DNA of 64,000 nt from the NCBI GenBank assembly GCA_023457495.1, contig JAEWLQ010000059.1:62001-126000 (forward strand), given 5' to 3'. The DNA is from Pseudomonadota bacterium. Its GTDB lineage: Bacteria; Pseudomonadota; Gammaproteobacteria; Steroidobacterales; Steroidobacteraceae. The position numbers and the translations under genes were made by a program. Shown here piece by piece: positions 1-8,715 of the stretch (within the stretch, counting starts at the first letter, position 1; every line of letters begins with the position of its first letter). The notes below the pieces were generated by a model that saw only the letters and a list, made by a program, of their open reading frames with translations, was not told the DNA's origin and searched no databases.

Positions 1-1055
1 ATTTGGCGAATGGTCGGTTCCGGCACGCGCTCGGCCGGAAACGTCATACGCTCGGCTTCCAGCTTGCGTCCGCGGTACGCGGTCAGCGCCTGCTGGAGCT
101 CGGCCGGATCGCCGAAGGAGCTTGCGGCGCTCACCGGGTCGGCACCGCGTGCGATGGCGTCCAGGTAATCGTGCAACCGCGGCTTCCACTCGTCCGAGAA
201 GTACAGAAGATGAACGAGCCGCCATGCGTGAAAGGGAGTCCAGCCCCGCCCTTTGCCGGAAAGATAGCGGCCGTTCAGGACATCCGTCACCGGATAACCG
301 CCGTAATGGTCCATGACCTCGAAGAAGCCCCGCGGACGATGGCCGTATTCCACGAAGTCCTCGCCCGCTTTCATCGTCGCGAACAGCTCGCCGAATCCCT
401 GCAGAAACCAGCGCGGGTAAGCAGCGGGGAAATAGGTCATCAGGTAGTTCTGGACGAAGCCGGCGTAGAGACGTGATTCGGGCGACTGGCAGAAGGCAAG
501 CTCGTTTACGGGCACCAATCCCAATGGAGGATCGCCATCGCCCCAAGTGCAATTGCGGTTCGTCGGACGGCCGACCGACGGACTGAGAATCACATTGATG
601 CCGTACCTGGTGGTTGCGAGCACGGAGCCTTCTTCGCGCGGATCGTAGTAGATAGTCTTTGCGAACCTCTGTGGATACGGCCCATATTGCCAGCGCAGGT
701 CCGTCAGTCGCAGCTGCTCGAACTGCCCGACATAGCCCATCATCGTGACGGCGATCTTGATCGTGTCGTCGGGCGCATCCACCCGTCCGAACAAGACCGA
801 GAGCAGGAAGTGAAGCTTCTCGAGATTGTGCGCGGTATCGCGCAACTCCTGCTCGTCGTTCTGGCTGTACACGACGACGTGCGGCGTCTCCGCCATGCGC
901 CAGTCGCTCATCTCCGGTTTCGAGTCGCGGGTGCCCGTGACAGTGACGGTCGTCGCTTCATTCTTCACCGGCGCGGTCAGTTGCGCGTGCGCCGGGAGGA
1001 TCGCGGCGGCGCCAAGGACGACGAGCAACTTTCGGAGCATTTTTCGAATCCCCAT
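1..1055 (-). CDS. Exported TPR-type protein, paralogue A (partial, C-terminus outside window)
   Basis: An open frame of 351 codons reads leftward from an ATG at 1055 and leaves the window without a stop. It opens with a Sec-type signal peptide (MGIRKMLRKLLVV, then a hydrophobic stretch ending AHAQ). The rest aligns almost residue for residue with the neighbour at 1257-3032: the blocks HNLEKLHFLLSVLFGR, LRWQYGPYPQRFAKT and YFPAAYPRWFLQGFGE are shared. By comparison with that neighbour about 240 residues, including the TPR-like region, are missing here. The two genes are divergent, 201 bp apart, so this looks like an inverted gene duplication. I know no function; a secreted or periplasmic location is inferred from the signal peptide. 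Confidence 0.85.
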   Translation of the reverse strand, partial: MGIRKMLRKLLVVLGAAAILPAHAQLTAPVKNEATTVTVTGTRDSKPEMSDWRMAETPHVVVYSQNDEQELRDTAHNLEKLHFLLSVLFGRVDAPDDTIKIAVTMMGYVGQFEQLRLTDLRWQYGPYPQRFAKTIYYDPREEGSVLATTRYGINVILSPSVGRPTNRNCTWGDGDPPLGLVPVNELAFCQSPESRLYAGFVQNYLMTYFPAAYPRWFLQGFGELFATMKAGEDFVEYGHRPRGFFEVMDHYGGYPVTDVLNGRYLSGKGRGWTPFHAWRLVHLLYFSDEWKPRLHDYLDAIARGADPVSAASSFGDPAELQQALTAYRGRKLEAERMTFPAERVPEPTIRQ

Positions 1056-1256
1056 CTACCTGGTCTCCGCCAACGGCTACATCTTCCCATCTAGCTTCTA
1101 CCGGCCTCAAGACTAGCTCCACATGTCTTGCCGCCCACCTGAGCGGCGGATGCAGGTCCAGGTGGCGGCCCGTTTGCCGCGACGACCTTGCTTCGAAATG
1201 AGTTGAATTCGCGTTCGTTCAGGAGTGTGATGCTGATCCGGATGTCTCGAGAGTAG

Positions 1257-3032
1257 ATGGGGTTGCGAAGAATGCCGCGAAGATTGCTTTTCGTCTTTTG
1301 CGCGGCCGTGATCCTCCCGGCGCACGCGCAACTCACCTCGCCGGTGAAGAACGAAGAGACGACCGTCACGGTGACGGGCACCCGCGATGCGAAAGTAGAG
1401 ATGAGCGACTGGCGCATGGCGGAGACGCCGCACGTCGTCGTGTTCAGCCAGAAGGACGACGAGGACTTGCGCGCCACCGCGCACAACCTCGAAAAGCTGC
1501 ATTTCCTGCTTTCGGTGCTGTTTGGGCGGGTGGACGCACCCGACGACACGATCAAGCTCGCCGTCACGATGATCGGGCATCCCGGGCAGTTCGAGCAGCT
1601 TCGACTGACGGACTTGCGTTGGCAATACGGCCCGTATCCGCAGAGGTTCGCAAAGACTGTCTATTACGATCCGCGCGAGGAAGGGCCGGTTCTCGCCACA
1701 GTCAAGGACGGCGTGAAATTGGTCCTGAGCCCATCGCGCGGGCGCCCGACGAACCGCGACTGCCCGTGGGGCGACAAAGACCCTCCAATCATCATGTTGA
1801 GTGGGCAGTTAGATCTCTCACTATTGCCCATAAACGAGATTGCCTTCTGCCAGTCAGCAGAATCCCGCCTCTATGCCGGCTTCGCGCAGAGCTACCTCAT
1901 GACCTATTTCCCGGCCGCTTACCCGCGCTGGTTTCTGCAGGGTTTCGGCGAGATTCTCGCGACGATGAAAGCCGGTGACGACTTCGTGGAATACGGCCAT
2001 CGTCCACGTGGCTTCTTCGAGGTCATGGAGCATTACGGCGGTTATCCGGTCGCGGATGTCCTCAACGGCCGCTATCTATCCGCGAAGGGGCGAGGCTGGA
2101 CACCCCATCACGCGTGGCGGCTCGTACACCTTCTGTATTTCTCGGACGAGTGGAAGCCGCGATTGAACGAGTACTTGCGCGCCATCGCGCGCGGTGAGGA
2201 CCTGCAAAGCGCCGCGAGCGCTTTCGGCGATCCGGCCGAGCTTCAGAAGGCCCTGAGCGCTTACCGGGGGCGCAAGCTGGAATTCGAGCGTATGGACTTT
2301 CCGGCCGAGCGCGCGGCGGAACCGACCATCCGTCAAATGACCCGGGCCGAAGCTGGACTGATCCGGGGCCGGCTCGAGCTCGGGGCGCGGATCGAGTTGC
2401 CCCCGGAAGATAGTCCCGAGCGCGCGTCGGCACTCGAGCGACGCTCGGCCTGGCTTGAACGTCTTCGCCAGAATGCGCGACAGTTCCCGAACCTGATCGA
2501 ACACCAGCTGCTCCTTGCCGAGGCCGAGTGCCGTTCCGGCAATCCGCAAGCCTGCCTCGAGGCCGCCGATCGGGCGCTTGCCCAGTCGCCGAAAGATACG
2601 ACGGCCCTCGTGTGGAAAGGCACCGCACTAGCCCAGCTCGCCGCGCGCGCTCCGGCTAACCAGCGGCAGCATCGGCTCAAGGATGCGCGACGTTTCATCG
2701 CGCAGGCCAATCGCAAGGATCCGGAGGGCATCCTTCCGCTCATCGCTTACTACAACAGCTTCGCCGTTGCCGGCGAGCCAGCGCCGGACAAGGCCGTCGA
2801 GGGGCTGGCCAAGATCGTTGCTTCTTCACCCTCCGCACCCAGTCCACGACTGAGGCTCGGTGAGGAATTCATCAAACGCGGTCTCGAAGACGCAGCGCGT
2901 GACACCCTCCTGCCTGTCGCCAACGGGCCGTTCGAAACGCCCGAAAAGCCGAGCGCCGCCGCTTTGCTTCCGAAATCGAAGGCGATGGTAGATTCTAGGG
3001 AGCCGCGCACAGGCGGACAGAACGGGGAATGA
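1257..3032 (+). CDS. Exported TPR-type protein, paralogue B
   Basis: A 591-residue protein with a signal peptide (residues 1-25, ending PAHAQ). Residues ~45-340 form a domain beginning PHVVVFSQKDDEDLRATAHN. At residues ~215-240 it has YFPAAYPRWFLQGFGE, which resembles the region after the zinc helix in gluzincin-type peptidases (P-x-W-x-x-x-G-x-x-E), but the preceding HExxH is not visible. If it is a peptidase fold it is probably inactive or divergent. Residues ~405-500 look like tetratricopeptide helices (LLLAEAECRSGNPQACLEAA). ATG at 1257 matches the start of its paralogue; M6 is an alternative start. The GH16 gene follows after 7 bp, so the two are probably co-transcribed. Function unknown. 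Confidence 0.85.
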   Translation: MGLRRMPRRLLFVFCAAVILPAHAQLTSPVKNEETTVTVTGTRDAKVEMSDWRMAETPHVVVFSQKDDEDLRATAHNLEKLHFLLSVLFGRVDAPDDTIKLAVTMIGHPGQFEQLRLTDLRWQYGPYPQRFAKTVYYDPREEGPVLATVKDGVKLVLSPSRGRPTNRDCPWGDKDPPIIMLSGQLDLSLLPINEIAFCQSAESRLYAGFAQSYLMTYFPAAYPRWFLQGFGEILATMKAGDDFVEYGHRPRGFFEVMEHYGGYPVADVLNGRYLSAKGRGWTPHHAWRLVHLLYFSDEWKPRLNEYLRAIARGEDLQSAASAFGDPAELQKALSAYRGRKLEFERMDFPAERAAEPTIRQMTRAEAGLIRGRLELGARIELPPEDSPERASALERRSAWLERLRQNARQFPNLIEHQLLLAEAECRSGNPQACLEAADRALAQSPKDTTALVWKGTALAQLAARAPANQRQHRLKDARRFIAQANRKDPEGILPLIAYYNSFAVAGEPAPDKAVEGLAKIVASSPSAPSPRLRLGEEFIKRGLEDAARDTLLPVANGPFETPEKPSAAALLPKSKAMVDSREPRTGGQNGE

Positions 3033-3039
3033 CAATCAC

Positions 3040-3963
3040 ATGTCTCGCATTTCGTTTTCGATGGCACCGCCTTCCATTCTGGTCCTGGTTTTTCTCTCGG
3101 CCGGTTGCGGAGGGGAAGGATCCGACAGCCCCGCTGCCCCCTCCGCGCCTCCTGTGCAGCCCGCAGGCCCGTCTGGCCCGGGAGCGCCGGCGATCTCCGA
3201 AACCGGCGGCATTCCCAGTGGTTTCAGGATGGTATGGTCCGACGAGTTCGACGTGCCGGGACTGCCGGATGCCACGAAGTGGACCCACGACACCGAGCGC
3301 AACTCGGCGGGCTGGTACAACAACGAGCAGCAGTACTACGCCAGCGAGCGCCCGGAGAATGCGCGGGTCGAGAACGGCTTCCTGGTGATCACGGCGCGCC
3401 GCGAGGATCTATCTACCCTGGGATTGCCGGACTGGAGCGGCCAGCATTACTCCTCCGCGCGGCTCATCACGCGCGGCAAAGCGGCCTGGACCAACGCCTT
3501 CTTCGAGATCCGCGCCAAACTACCCTGCGGGCGCGGCACGTGGCCGGCCATCTGGACCTTGTCGGCGCCGCCACAGACGCGCTGGCCCGACGACGGCGAG
3601 ATCGACATCATGGAACACCTGGGCTTCGATCCGGGCGTCGTGCACGGCACCGTGCACACGGGCTCGTACAACCACACCGTCGGCAACCAGCGCGGCGCGA
3701 CGACAACGGTCACCGACGCCTGCAACGAGTTCCACCGCTACCAGATGAACTGGACCCCTTCACGCATCACCATCGGCGTCGACGATCGCAACTTCTTCCA
3801 GTACTCGAACGACGGAAGCGGCAACGGCGCATGGCCGTTCGACAGTCCCCAGTACCTGATCCTCAACATCGCCGTCGGCGGCGACTGGGGCGGACAGATG
3901 GGCATCGACGACACCGTTTTTCCCGCGCGCATGGAGATCGACTACGTGCGCGTGTATCAGTAG
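3040..3963 (+). CDS. Glycoside hydrolase family 16 lipoprotein (beta-glucanase-like)
   Basis: A 307-residue lipoprotein: the lipobox LSAGC places the lipidated cysteine at residue 23, followed by a Pro/Ala/Gly-rich linker to about residue 55. The catalytic domain (~60-307) starts MVWSDEFDVPG and carries the GH16 signature EIDIME at residues 187-192; E187 would be the nucleophile and E192 the acid/base. GWYNNEQQYY and the C-terminal MEIDYVRVYQ are also typical of bacterial laminarinase-like GH16 enzymes. Expected activity is hydrolysis of beta-1,3 or mixed-linkage glucans at the cell surface or in the periplasm; the substrate cannot be fixed from sequence. ATG 3040 is 7 bp after the previous stop. 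Confidence 0.93.
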   Translation: MSRISFSMAPPSILVLVFLSAGCGGEGSDSPAAPSAPPVQPAGPSGPGAPAISETGGIPSGFRMVWSDEFDVPGLPDATKWTHDTERNSAGWYNNEQQYYASERPENARVENGFLVITARREDLSTLGLPDWSGQHYSSARLITRGKAAWTNAFFEIRAKLPCGRGTWPAIWTLSAPPQTRWPDDGEIDIMEHLGFDPGVVHGTVHTGSYNHTVGNQRGATTTVTDACNEFHRYQMNWTPSRITIGVDDRNFFQYSNDGSGNGAWPFDSPQYLILNIAVGGDWGGQMGIDDTVFPARMEIDYVRVYQ

Positions 3964-4053
3964 GCGCCGTTGGTGCCGGGTGAGAAATCGCTGAATTAAC
4001 GCCGGGTCGCGGAGCAACCGTGATCCGTTGCAATGGGCTGGGAGGCCATCCGC

Positions 4054-4854
4054 ATGAACGAACCAAGAAATCCGTACGCACCGCCAAACGCTCAGGTCAC
4101 TACGCACGATCAAGGCCAGGGGTCACCTGAATCGGGGACCTTCGTCCCGTATGGCCGGCCACTTCCGGTGGGCCGTGGCCCCGCCTGGATCGGCGACGCG
4201 TGGCGGATACTGAAAGCGCAGCCGGGGATGTGGGCAGCGGCACTGATCCTGATATTCGCCGCGTGGATCATCCTGCAGAAGATTCCGATCTTGAACATCA
4301 TTGCGGGGATCCTGATGCCGTTCGTTATTGCCGCCATCGCATTGGCGGCGAATCAGCAGAAACGCACCGGGACGTTCGAGTTGAAGACGCTGCTGGGAGG
4401 TTTCGAGAAGCACCCGATGCCGCTGCTGGGGGTCGGATTGACGACACTCCTCTCGAGCGTCGTCTTGGCGATCGTGCTGGCCTTCTTCCTCGGCACCGAC
4501 ATCGTTTGGAGCATGACAGCTGACGGCATTCTCGATCCGTCAACGCTCCTGACCCCGAAGTTCTGGCTGGCCTTCCTGGTCGGATTTCTCGTGATGCTGC
4601 CGATTGCCTTCGCGACCTACCTTGCGCCTCAGCTGATCGTGCTGCACAACCAGCCGCCGATCGAGGCGATGAAGATGAGCCTCGCCGGCTGCGTCAAGAA
4701 CATCCTGCCCGGCATCGTCTTCCTGATCTGCGCCATGCTGTTGATCTTCGTCTCGATCATTCCGCTTATGCTCGGGCTCCTGATTACGATGCCGATCATG
4801 GCGCTCACGAGCTACACCGTGTATCGGGACATCTTCGTCGAAGAAGACGCCTGA
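4054..4854 (+). CDS. BPSS1780-type integral membrane protein
   Basis: 266 residues. The N-terminus MNEPRNPYAPP is the NPYAPP-type start seen in the BPSS1780 family of small membrane proteins. A short polar stretch is followed by about five to six hydrophobic segments (for example MWAAALILIFAAWIIL, and MLLIFVSIIPLMLGLLIT near the C-terminus). The start at 4054 is preferred over an in-frame ATG at 4033 because GGAGG at 4041-4045 sits 8 nt upstream and because NPYAPP normally lies next to the start. No catalytic motif is seen; function unknown. The DUF4197 lipoprotein follows 27 bp downstream on the same strand. Confidence 0.82.
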   Translation: MNEPRNPYAPPNAQVTTHDQGQGSPESGTFVPYGRPLPVGRGPAWIGDAWRILKAQPGMWAAALILIFAAWIILQKIPILNIIAGILMPFVIAAIALAANQQKRTGTFELKTLLGGFEKHPMPLLGVGLTTLLSSVVLAIVLAFFLGTDIVWSMTADGILDPSTLLTPKFWLAFLVGFLVMLPIAFATYLAPQLIVLHNQPPIEAMKMSLAGCVKNILPGIVFLICAMLLIFVSIIPLMLGLLITMPIMALTSYTVYRDIFVEEDA

Positions 4855-4881
4855 GCTCAGGCGAAGCCATAGGAGATCCGA

Positions 4882-5610
4882 ATGAGTCGACTCGGCAGCA
4901 ATGCGCGATTGCTTCACACGTTGGCGCTCGGCTGCGCGGCATTCCTGCTCGGGAGCTGCGCCGAGATGTCGCAGGTGCTGGAAAGCGGCGACTCCTCCGC
5001 CGCCACATCCACTCAGCCCGCTTTCGCGCGTGCCGTGAAGGAGTCACTCGAGCTCGGCAGTGTTCGAGCTTCCGACCTGCTTTCCAAGAAAGGTGGGTAC
5101 AGCAATCACCCCGTGTATCGAATCACGCTGCCGCAGCAAGTGCAGCCGATCGCAAGTCGCCTGCGACAGTTCGGTCTCGGCGGTCAGCTGGATCGCGTGG
5201 AAGTCCTCATGAACCAGGGCGCGGAGCAAGCGGCGGCAGAGGCGAAAATCGTCTTCATCGATGCCGTTCGCGCGATGACCATCACGGATGCGCTCGGGAT
5301 CGTGCGTGGCCCCGAGACCGCGGCGACCGATTACTTTCGGCGGCAGACGGAGGCGTCACTGCGGCAGCGGTATTTGCCCATTCTCGAGCGCAATCTCGAG
5401 CAGCTCGGCTTTTACGGCCAGTACAAGCAGATGCTGAGCGCCTACAACGCGCTGCCGATCCAGAACAAGCCGGACCTCGATCTGGAGCAGCATGCGTTGA
5501 CGCAAAGCCTCAATGGCTTGTTCGCGCAAATCGGCGAAGAAGAAAAGCTGATCAGGCGCGATCCCCTGGGTCGCGGGAGCAGCGCGATCGCCGCGGTGTT
5601 CGGGCGCTAG
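4882..5610 (+). CDS. DUF4197 lipoprotein
   Basis: 242 residues with lipobox LLGSC (lipid cysteine at residue 26). The remainder matches the DUF4197 pattern: AVKESLELGS near the start, then SNHPVYRITLP, VLMNQGAEQAA and ITDALGIVRGPETAATDYFR, a helical protein of unknown role found widely in Proteobacteria. The Shine-Dalgarno GGAG lies about 7 nt upstream. It probably sits in the periplasm attached to a membrane. Possibly co-transcribed with the preceding membrane protein gene. Confidence 0.88.
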   Translation: MSRLGSNARLLHTLALGCAAFLLGSCAEMSQVLESGDSSAATSTQPAFARAVKESLELGSVRASDLLSKKGGYSNHPVYRITLPQQVQPIASRLRQFGLGGQLDRVEVLMNQGAEQAAAEAKIVFIDAVRAMTITDALGIVRGPETAATDYFRRQTEASLRQRYLPILERNLEQLGFYGQYKQMLSAYNALPIQNKPDLDLEQHALTQSLNGLFAQIGEEEKLIRRDPLGRGSSAIAAVFGR

Positions 5611-5786
5611 CGATATGTCATAAGACGATTGTGTGAGGCACTCCGATACCCGCCAAGTTTGTGGAAGTGCCAACCGACCAGAGCCGGTGTTTTGAAAGTA
5701 GTATCCGCACCTTCTCGACACTGGACCCGCTTTATGACTAACACCGCCGAACCTGCCTTCGATGGTCTGACCACGCACGGGGCAGA

Positions 5787-7100
5787 ATGACCAACCGCCC
5801 AGTTCTGATCGCGGGCGCCGGTATCGGCGGTCTCAGTGCTGCGCTCACGCTGCACCAGATCGGCGTGCCGTGCCGCATATTTGAAAGTGTCGCCGACATC
5901 AAGGCGCTGGGCGTAGGCATCAACCTGCAACCCAATGCCGTGCGCGAGCTCTACGAGTTGGGGCTTGGCCGGGAATCGCTCGCGGCGATTGGCATCGAGA
6001 CCCAGGAATGGGCACTGGTAGGACTCAACGGCCACGATGTTTACAGCGAGCCGCGCGGTTTGCGTGCCGGCTACAACTGGCCGCAGTACTCCCTGCATCG
6101 GGGCAAACTCCAGATGCTGCTGTATCGCACGGTGTTGGAACGGCTCGGACCGCAGGCGATCAGCACGGGCGTGAAGGTCACCGGTTATCGCAATCATGCG
6201 GATGGCAGCGGCGTCAGCGTCTTGTTGCAGAACCGCGCGGGTGCGCGTTCGGAAGTGGCGGGAAGCTTGCTTATCGCCGCCGACGGCCTGCATTCGGCTG
6301 TGCGCCAGCAGATGCATCCTGCGCAGCCGCCGATTCAGTGGGGCGGCGCGATCATGTGGCGCGGCGTCAGCCGGGGTAAACCGATTCGTTCCGGCGCCTC
6401 GTTCGTGGGGCTGGGCACGCATCGCCATCGCGTGGTGTTCTACCCGATTTCGGCACCGGATCCTGACACCGGGCTCGCCGACATCAACTGGATTGCGGAA
6501 GTCACCGTCGACAACAAAGGCGGCTGGCCCGAGGGCAACTGGAACAAACCGGTGAAGCACGAGGATTTCATCCATCACTTCACGCAGTGGAATTTCGGCT
6601 GGATCGACATCCCCGGGATGATTCGCGGCACACACGAAGTGTTCGAGTATCCGATGATCGATCGCGAACCCGTGAACACCTGGCGCGATGGCAATGTCGT
6701 GCTGCTCGGCGACGCCGCGCACGTGATGTATCCGACCGGATCCAACGGCGCGAGCCAGGCGATTGTCGACGCACGCGTGCTCGGCGCCGCGTTATTGGAG
6801 CATGGCGTAGATGCCGCGGCACTCGCGGCTTACGACGAGAAGCTGTGCCCGGAAATATCGCCGTTGATCCTGCGCAATCGCGGCGCGGGTCCTTTCGGCC
6901 TGCTCAATCTGCTCGACGACCGTTGCGGCGGCGTGTTCGACAAGATCGACGACGTCATCCCCAAGCCCGAGCGCGACGAATTCATGCACCGTTACAAGGT
7001 GGCCGCGGGCTTCGCGGCGGAGAAACTGAATACCGCGGAGTCGCTCATCCCCGCGGGCGCGCAAGTATCCCGGCCTGTCCGGAGCCAGGCGGCATGCTGA
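5787..7100 (+). CDS. FAD-dependent monooxygenase (PhzS / salicylate-hydroxylase type)
   Basis: 437 residues of the group A flavoprotein monooxygenase fold. The dinucleotide motif GAGIGG lies at residues 10-15, and the second FAD motif (LLGDAAH, G308-D309) is followed by MYPTGSNGASQAI. Such enzymes hydroxylate or oxidatively decarboxylate aromatic substrates using NAD(P)H and O2. The substrate is not identifiable. Its stop overlaps the start of the Dabb gene (ATGCTGA), so the two are translationally coupled and probably act in one pathway. Confidence 0.9.
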   Translation: MTNRPVLIAGAGIGGLSAALTLHQIGVPCRIFESVADIKALGVGINLQPNAVRELYELGLGRESLAAIGIETQEWALVGLNGHDVYSEPRGLRAGYNWPQYSLHRGKLQMLLYRTVLERLGPQAISTGVKVTGYRNHADGSGVSVLLQNRAGARSEVAGSLLIAADGLHSAVRQQMHPAQPPIQWGGAIMWRGVSRGKPIRSGASFVGLGTHRHRVVFYPISAPDPDTGLADINWIAEVTVDNKGGWPEGNWNKPVKHEDFIHHFTQWNFGWIDIPGMIRGTHEVFEYPMIDREPVNTWRDGNVVLLGDAAHVMYPTGSNGASQAIVDARVLGAALLEHGVDAAALAAYDEKLCPEISPLILRNRGAGPFGLLNLLDDRCGGVFDKIDDVIPKPERDEFMHRYKVAAGFAAEKLNTAESLIPAGAQVSRPVRSQAAC

Positions 7101-7387
7101 GACATTTTGTGTTCATCAAGTACACGCCGGGCACGAGCGACGCGCATATCGACGAGTTCCTGAGGATGACGCGCGCCTTACCCGCGAGTATTCCTACGCT
7201 GCGCGATCTCGAAGTCGGCCGCGACATGCTGCACGGTGCGCGCAGTTGGGACGTGCTGCTCGCGATGCGTTTCAATTCGCTCGAAGAACTGCGCGAGTAC
7301 CAGGTTCATCCGGCGCATCAGGCTTTGATGGCCTTCAATGATCCGCAGGTGGCGGAAGTGGGCTCGGTGGATTTTCTCGAGGACTAG
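7094..7387 (+). CDS. Dabb (stress-responsive A/B barrel) domain protein
   Basis: 97 residues, consisting of one Dabb domain: MLRHFVFIKYTPGTS at the N-terminus, a central LRDLEVGRDMLHGARSWDVLLAMRF, then YQVHPAHQALMAF with the family's histidine. It overlaps the monooxygenase gene by 7 bp. Dabb proteins form dimeric alpha/beta barrels; some act as cyclases on polyketide-like substrates, others have no known activity. Coupling to the monooxygenase suggests that it processes the same aromatic compound; this is inference. Confidence 0.9.
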   Translation: MLRHFVFIKYTPGTSDAHIDEFLRMTRALPASIPTLRDLEVGRDMLHGARSWDVLLAMRFNSLEELREYQVHPAHQALMAFNDPQVAEVGSVDFLED

Positions 7388-7409
7388 AACTCAACTGCCA
7401 TGATTGAAG

Positions 7410-7424
7410 GTGTCAAAATGACAC
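7410..7424. promoter_or_regulatory. Perfect dyad GTGTCA-AAA-TGACAC
   Basis: Two perfect 6-bp arms separated by AAA, located in the 268-bp gap between the Dabb gene and the ECF sigma gene. It is short and symmetrical like an operator for a homodimeric regulator, but no T tract follows, so it is not a clear terminator. The regulator is unknown. Confidence 0.3.
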
Positions 7425-7655
7425 TGCACTTTCAGGCAAGTTGAGAGAGTTTTGAAGAATCACGGCGTGCAGATGTCTTTGGCAGGAGGCACGCGACCAA
7501 CGTGATCCACGCGAAGAACGCGGCAAAGTTCAAGCGCAAGCGCGTCCCCGAGAATCCTCCGTTCACCGCAATTTGCCAGCCCCTCACGGGCGCGCCACCT
7601 TGGCTCCGCCGCCGGTCCTTGCAAGGTTTTCCGGCAGCCAGAGACTATTGGAGTC

Positions 7656-8162
7656 ATGGGAAAGAGGGAGAAATTCGAGCGCCTGGTTCGCGAACACGGG
7701 CGGATGATCTCCCGCATCTGCGCGAGCTACGAAAGCAATCGGGAGCTCGCGCGCGATCTCGTGCAGGACGTACTGCTTGCCCTATGGCGGGCGCTGCCGA
7801 CGTACCGCGGAGAAAGCTCCCTCAAGACCTTCGTCGCGCGCATCGCACAGTTTCGGGCCATTTCCCACGCGAGCCGGCACAGCAAGCTGCCGCCTCTCGA
7901 GGAGATCAAAGAGTCGGTCCACGACCCGCAGGCATTGCCAGAGGCGCAGGCAATCGCCGCGGACGAACGCAACCGGTTGCTTGCCGCGGTCAGGCGGCTG
8001 CCCCTCACGTACCGCGAACCGGCGGTGCTCACGCTCGAGGATTTCACACCCGCCGAGATCGCGGCGGTCATTGGCATCACCCCTGAGCTCGTCGCCGTGC
8101 GGTTGAGCCGGGCGCGCACGCTGTTGCGTACATTGTTAGGCGGAGGCAGCCATGAAGAATGA
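7656..8162 (+). CDS. ECF-family RNA polymerase sigma factor
   Basis: 168 residues with the two-domain layout of extracytoplasmic-function sigma factors. Region 2 (residues ~8-75) includes ARDLVQDVLLALWRALPTYRGESSLKTFVARIA; region 4 (~105-162) has a helix-turn-helix, FTPAEIAAVIGITPELVAVRLSRAR. It overlaps the next gene by 11 bp and heads a three-gene operon with a membrane protein and a serine hydrolase. By position the membrane protein is the likely anti-sigma factor. The signal sensed is not visible. Confidence 0.92.
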   Translation: MGKREKFERLVREHGRMISRICASYESNRELARDLVQDVLLALWRALPTYRGESSLKTFVARIAQFRAISHASRHSKLPPLEEIKESVHDPQALPEAQAIAADERNRLLAAVRRLPLTYREPAVLTLEDFTPAEIAAVIGITPELVAVRLSRARTLLRTLLGGGSHEE

Positions 8163-8715
8163 GAACTCGGACTGGCAGGCCCTGAAGGCGGATTGGCAGA
8201 CGAGCGATCCTGCCGAAGAAGCGCTCGCGGGTATCGTGCGCGGATCGCTCGTCTGGCGCATCTGGGCCTCGCGCGTCTGGTTCGGCCTCGAGGTGCTGTC
8301 GTTCCTGTGGCTGGGATTCGTGGCTATCGCGAACCTCTTCGCGGGACAGATCGCCATCGCCACGGAAGTCGCGGTGATCACAGCCATCTGTCTCACGGCA
8401 GTAGTTTGGGCGCGCAGCGGGCGCGTCATGGGTGGCATGAACTCGCTCACCGCCATGATCGAGCTCACGTTGTCGCGTACCCGCAAGTCCCTGCGACTCG
8501 TGTACGGGACTTATGCCCTGGTGGCGGCCTTGGGTGTCAAGACACTCATCGAGGCGAGCGCTCCGCTTCTCCAGGACGATCTGTCGCTGTTCCGCATCGC
8601 GTGGCTCACCTGCTGTGGCGCTGCAGCCGCGGTGTACCACTTTTACCTTCGGTCGCGCATGCGGCGATTCGATTCGCTGCGGCGCTCAATTCGGGACACG
8701 GGAGAGCGTCAGTGA
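8152..8715 (+). CDS. Four-helix membrane protein, candidate anti-sigma factor
   Basis: 187 residues: a charged N-terminal cytoplasmic segment (~40 residues, MKNENSDWQALKADWQTSD) followed by about four hydrophobic helices, with a basic C-terminus. The start lies inside the sigma-factor gene (11-bp overlap). The layout, a short cytoplasmic N-terminus that could bind sigma and then membrane helices, fits an anti-sigma factor, but I see no zinc-binding HxxxCxxC motif. The assignment rests on gene order, so it is tentative. Confidence 0.75.
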   Translation: MKNENSDWQALKADWQTSDPAEEALAGIVRGSLVWRIWASRVWFGLEVLSFLWLGFVAIANLFAGQIAIATEVAVITAICLTAVVWARSGRVMGGMNSLTAMIELTLSRTRKSLRLVYGTYALVAALGVKTLIEASAPLLQDDLSLFRIAWLTCCGAAAAVYHFYLRSRMRRFDSLRRSIRDTGERQ

